Assembly: GCF_022394535.1 (NCBI RefSeq)
Contig: NZ_CP089414.1
Span: 4,526,001-4,590,000 of the forward strand
Origin: Dyella terrae
GTDB taxonomy: Bacteria; Pseudomonadota; Gammaproteobacteria; Xanthomonadales; Rhodanobacteraceae
Length of the DNA: 64,000 bases
Reading direction: 5' to 3'
Position numbers and translations under genes: made by a program. Positions 61,803 through 64,000 of the stretch are shown here, piece after piece (within the stretch, counting starts at the first letter, position 1; each line of letters starts with the position of its first letter). A model generated the notes under the pieces. That model had not been told where the DNA came from and did no database searches. It saw only the letters and a list, made by a program, of their open reading frames with translations.

Positions 61803-63962
61803 TCAGGGATGCGATTGGTCAGGGGCGCTGCCGGGCGACGCGGAATCGCGAAGCGCATCGGGCAGGTGCCATCGAAAGAGCTCACGATCGCCCAAGGCCC
61901 AAACGTCGCCTCCCTGCCACGAGAACGCCAAGGCGTGCACATCGCTTTTCGAGGGTGATGCATCGAGTTGAACAGGTGTCCGCGCCTGCGCGATATCCCA
62001 CATGACCAAGCGGGGGCCGCTATGCCTGGGGCCGTTGGAGCCGAGCACCAGGTATCGCCCGTGGGCAGACCGCGCCGCCGCGGCCAGCACATCCATGGGG
62101 CCGAGCAACGCAGACAGCACATGGCCGTCGTTGAGGTCGACAACGTGCATGCCGACGATGCGGCCATGGGGCGCCACGGTGCCGCGCAGCGACGACGGCA
62201 GTTGACTGTCATCGTCCGGCGTCAGGACGAAGCCCGTGGCGATCCAGCCGGCTTCAGGGGAGCCTAAGGGCGTGGGTACCCATTGAGCGACGCCGGTGGC
62301 GTCCTGGGGATCGGGCGTACCGAAACGCTGTGGCAGCGCCAGTGCGCGCAGTACGCGGCCGGTCGATGCATCGAGTTCGGCTATGCCTGGCTGATCTTCC
62401 ACCCAGAAAACCTTGGCATCGCGCCAGCGGACCGGCCAGATCAGCGTGTTGCCCTTCATGCGCACGCTCATCATCGACTGGCGTGCCGAGGCAAAGGCAG
62501 TGTGGAAGGGCCACGTATCGTCGGTGGACGATGGCGGCGTGTCCGGTCGCATGACAGTGAAGTACTCGTGCCCGAGTTTGTTCTTGTCGTCGCCTGCGCC
62601 ACCGATAAGGCTGTCGTAGTCATGGCGGAAAAAGGTGGGAAGTTGATCGCCTGCCAATTCCCAGCGAGGGTTCTGCAGATCACTGCGCTCGATGCCGCTC
62701 CAGTTCACCGTGTGGCGGATGAGGCGATGCGCGTCGACGTCATAGGCGATCAGCGCGCGAGGTGTGTTGCTTTCAGCGGCGCCGTCGAACCAGGCCGTGC
62801 GTCCATCGGCGCTGAGTGAGAGGCGGTTTGTCCCCTCGGCGCCACGCCAGACGTTCTCGACTTTCCATTCGCCGTTCGCCTCGTGAAAACGCCATACATG
62901 CTGCCACCAGCCGCTGTCGTCGGACATTTGTGCACTCACGAGCAGGTCGCCATCGGGCAGCGTCAGCAGGTCGTGGGGGTAGAGCAGCGAACGGGGGCTG
63001 GTGACCAGTGTGTCCCAGCGTATCGCCTGTGCCTTGATGATCGGGCCGTCGGTGGTTGGGGCGCGGAGTACCAGGGGATGTACTGCGTCGGATGGCTCGA
63101 CGGGCTTCACCCATGCCAGCGGTGTGCTCGCGATCTCCATGTTGTTGGGAAGACTCGCCAGGGCATCGCGCACGGCGAGGAAAACTGGCGCGGGTACGAT
63201 GCCGTCGCTGACGACGCGGGCCGGTGGTGAACTCAGCACGTTGAAGTTGGCCAGTTGCTTGAACAGGCCGGCATTCGGATTGGGATAGTTGTCGTCGCGA
63301 GAGATATCCACCACGGTGGCCGGGTGCCCGAACATCGCAGTGACATCCAAGAGCCTGATGGTCAGCGTGCTGTCGTGTTTGTCAGAGAGGACGCGGCTGC
63401 GCTTCAGCGTGGCATACCAGCTGGCGTAGGTGACGCGAAATACATCGAGGCTCATGCGGTTCTGCGGCACGGAATCCACGCGGGCGCGCTCTTGTGCAAG
63501 CCGTTGAGTCATCTCTGCCGGCGTGATGACTCCTTGCGATACCGCGAGTTGCAGGCGAGGCAACGTGAAGTGATCCACCAGGGCGTCGCGCAGATCCGGG
63601 CGGCGTGACAACAGCACCCGATCCCAGCCTTCGGGCAAGTAGGCGAGGGGGCCGTTTTCGGCTTCCGCGGTGAACGTGCCAAACGAACTCAGCGCCCGTT
63701 GCACGATGGGCTGGACGCTGTCGTAAGGGGCGTCGACCAGCAGCAGAACCTCACCGGCGACCCGGGTGTCTTTGGCGCTGTCCCACACCAGAATCTGCTC
63801 TTTCCGCCGCGCGGCTACCGTGGCGTTGTCGCTGAAGTCAGCGGCCGGTGCGATGCGCCAGTGCAGGCCTTCCACGGTCGTTTGCGGCGCGGTGGTTGCA
63901 ACAGCCTCGTGTGCAGCGGCCATCGCAAACAGCCCAGCTAGCGTCCTTGCCATGCGCTTCAT
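61803..63962 (-). CDS. Large exported protein with a probable beta-propeller half, unknown function
   Basis: A 719-residue protein. A signal peptide (RTLAGLFAMAAAHEAVA) is followed by an N-terminal domain (about 25-300) with DSVQPIVQRALSSFGTFTAEAENG and RLLDVTAMFGHPATVVDIS. Repeated blade-like strands follow: LLTLPDGDLLVSAQMSDDSGWW, TNRLSLSADGRTAWFDGAA, RALIAYDVDAHRL, GMHVVDLNDGHVLSALLG, SAHGRYLVLGSNG and VHALAFSWQGGDVWALGD. WD40/YVTN-like spacing suggests a periplasmic propeller that may bind protein or glycan. AGGAG is 9 bases upstream. No catalytic motif seen. Confidence 0.7.
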   Translation of the reverse strand: MKRMARTLAGLFAMAAAHEAVATTAPQTTVEGLHWRIAPAADFSDNATVAARRKEQILVWDSAKDTRVAGEVLLLVDAPYDSVQPIVQRALSSFGTFTAEAENGPLAYLPEGWDRVLLSRRPDLRDALVDHFTLPRLQLAVSQGVITPAEMTQRLAQERARVDSVPQNRMSLDVFRVTYASWYATLKRSRVLSDKHDSTLTIRLLDVTAMFGHPATVVDISRDDNYPNPNAGLFKQLANFNVLSSPPARVVSDGIVPAPVFLAVRDALASLPNNMEIASTPLAWVKPVEPSDAVHPLVLRAPTTDGPIIKAQAIRWDTLVTSPRSLLYPHDLLTLPDGDLLVSAQMSDDSGWWQHVWRFHEANGEWKVENVWRGAEGTNRLSLSADGRTAWFDGAAESNTPRALIAYDVDAHRLIRHTVNWSGIERSDLQNPRWELAGDQLPTFFRHDYDSLIGGAGDDKNKLGHEYFTVMRPDTPPSSTDDTWPFHTAFASARQSMMSVRMKGNTLIWPVRWRDAKVFWVEDQPGIAELDASTGRVLRALALPQRFGTPDPQDATGVAQWVPTPLGSPEAGWIATGFVLTPDDDSQLPSSLRGTVAPHGRIVGMHVVDLNDGHVLSALLGPMDVLAAAARSAHGRYLVLGSNGPRHSGPRLVMWDIAQARTPVQLDASPSKSDVHALAFSWQGGDVWALGDRELFRWHLPDALRDSASPGSAPDQSHP

Positions 63963-64000
63963 CGTTCCGAGCTCCTAATCCGTGGCTTCCTGAAACGCGA

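Overview
The window is chromosomal DNA of high G+C content from a gammaproteobacterium of the order Xanthomonadales. A Rhodanobacteraceae member (Dyella/Luteibacter/Rhodanobacter type) is most likely. The order rests on gene order: kdsD-kdsC-lptC-lptA-lptB-rpoN-hpf-hprK-rapZ-EIIA(Man)-ptsH-ptsI, together with purN-purM-DUF2066-perM-hda, tamA-tamB, suhB/trmJ and DUF47-pit. The family is inferred from general similarity, since no marker gene lies in the window. I see no tRNA, rRNA, CRISPR array, prophage or insertion sequence. The content is almost entirely core genome with short accessory patches.

Layout. 1-7.4 kb: 5' part of an M13 peptidase gene, a 2-oxoglutarate/Fe(II) oxygenase, and tamA-tamB. 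7.6-11.2 kb: a GH17+GT2 glucan synthase (NdvB type) whose 5' end is copied in inverted orientation in a hairpin-rich 500-bp gap, then dps. 11.4-16.1 kb: hrpA, carrying two +1 frameshifts in homopolymers and a 175-bp inverted-repeat element inside the reading frame, then a small secreted protein. 16.2-23.97 kb: relA, a membrane-anchored repeat protein, an NAD(P)-binding protein, and PBP1b followed directly by a TPR lipoprotein that looks like its activator LpoP. 24-31.2 kb: two VOC proteins, yoaA, an XRE regulator/hydrolase/SnoaL group, and creD overlapping tsaB. 31.2-35.5 kb: an ArsR regulator divergent from an SDR, DUF302, a GFA protein, and a YeiH exporter divergent from a YeiE-like LysR regulator.

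35.5-45.9 kb is one minus-strand superoperon. It joins Kdo synthesis (KdsD, KdsC), LPS export (LptC, LptA, LptB), sigma-54, ribosome hibernation (HPF), and a regulatory phosphotransferase system (HprK, RapZ, EIIA, HPr, enzyme I). No membrane permease and no ptsN are seen. 46-54.2 kb: ibaG-murA, a DUF3108 protein, purine genes, a PerM-like transporter, hda, suhB. 54.3-64 kb: trmJ, a CNNM/CorC-type protein, DUF47-pit, a small unknown protein, an alkyltransferase-like protein, recQ with a broken start, and two unknown proteins. One of these is a 719-residue exported protein with a probable beta-propeller half.

No large undescribed system is evident. The most interesting items are the inverted duplication upstream of ndvB, the element inside hrpA, three +1 frameshifts, a dispersed palindrome family, the structured ptsH-ptsI gap, several divergent operators, and the uncharacterised exported protein at the right end.
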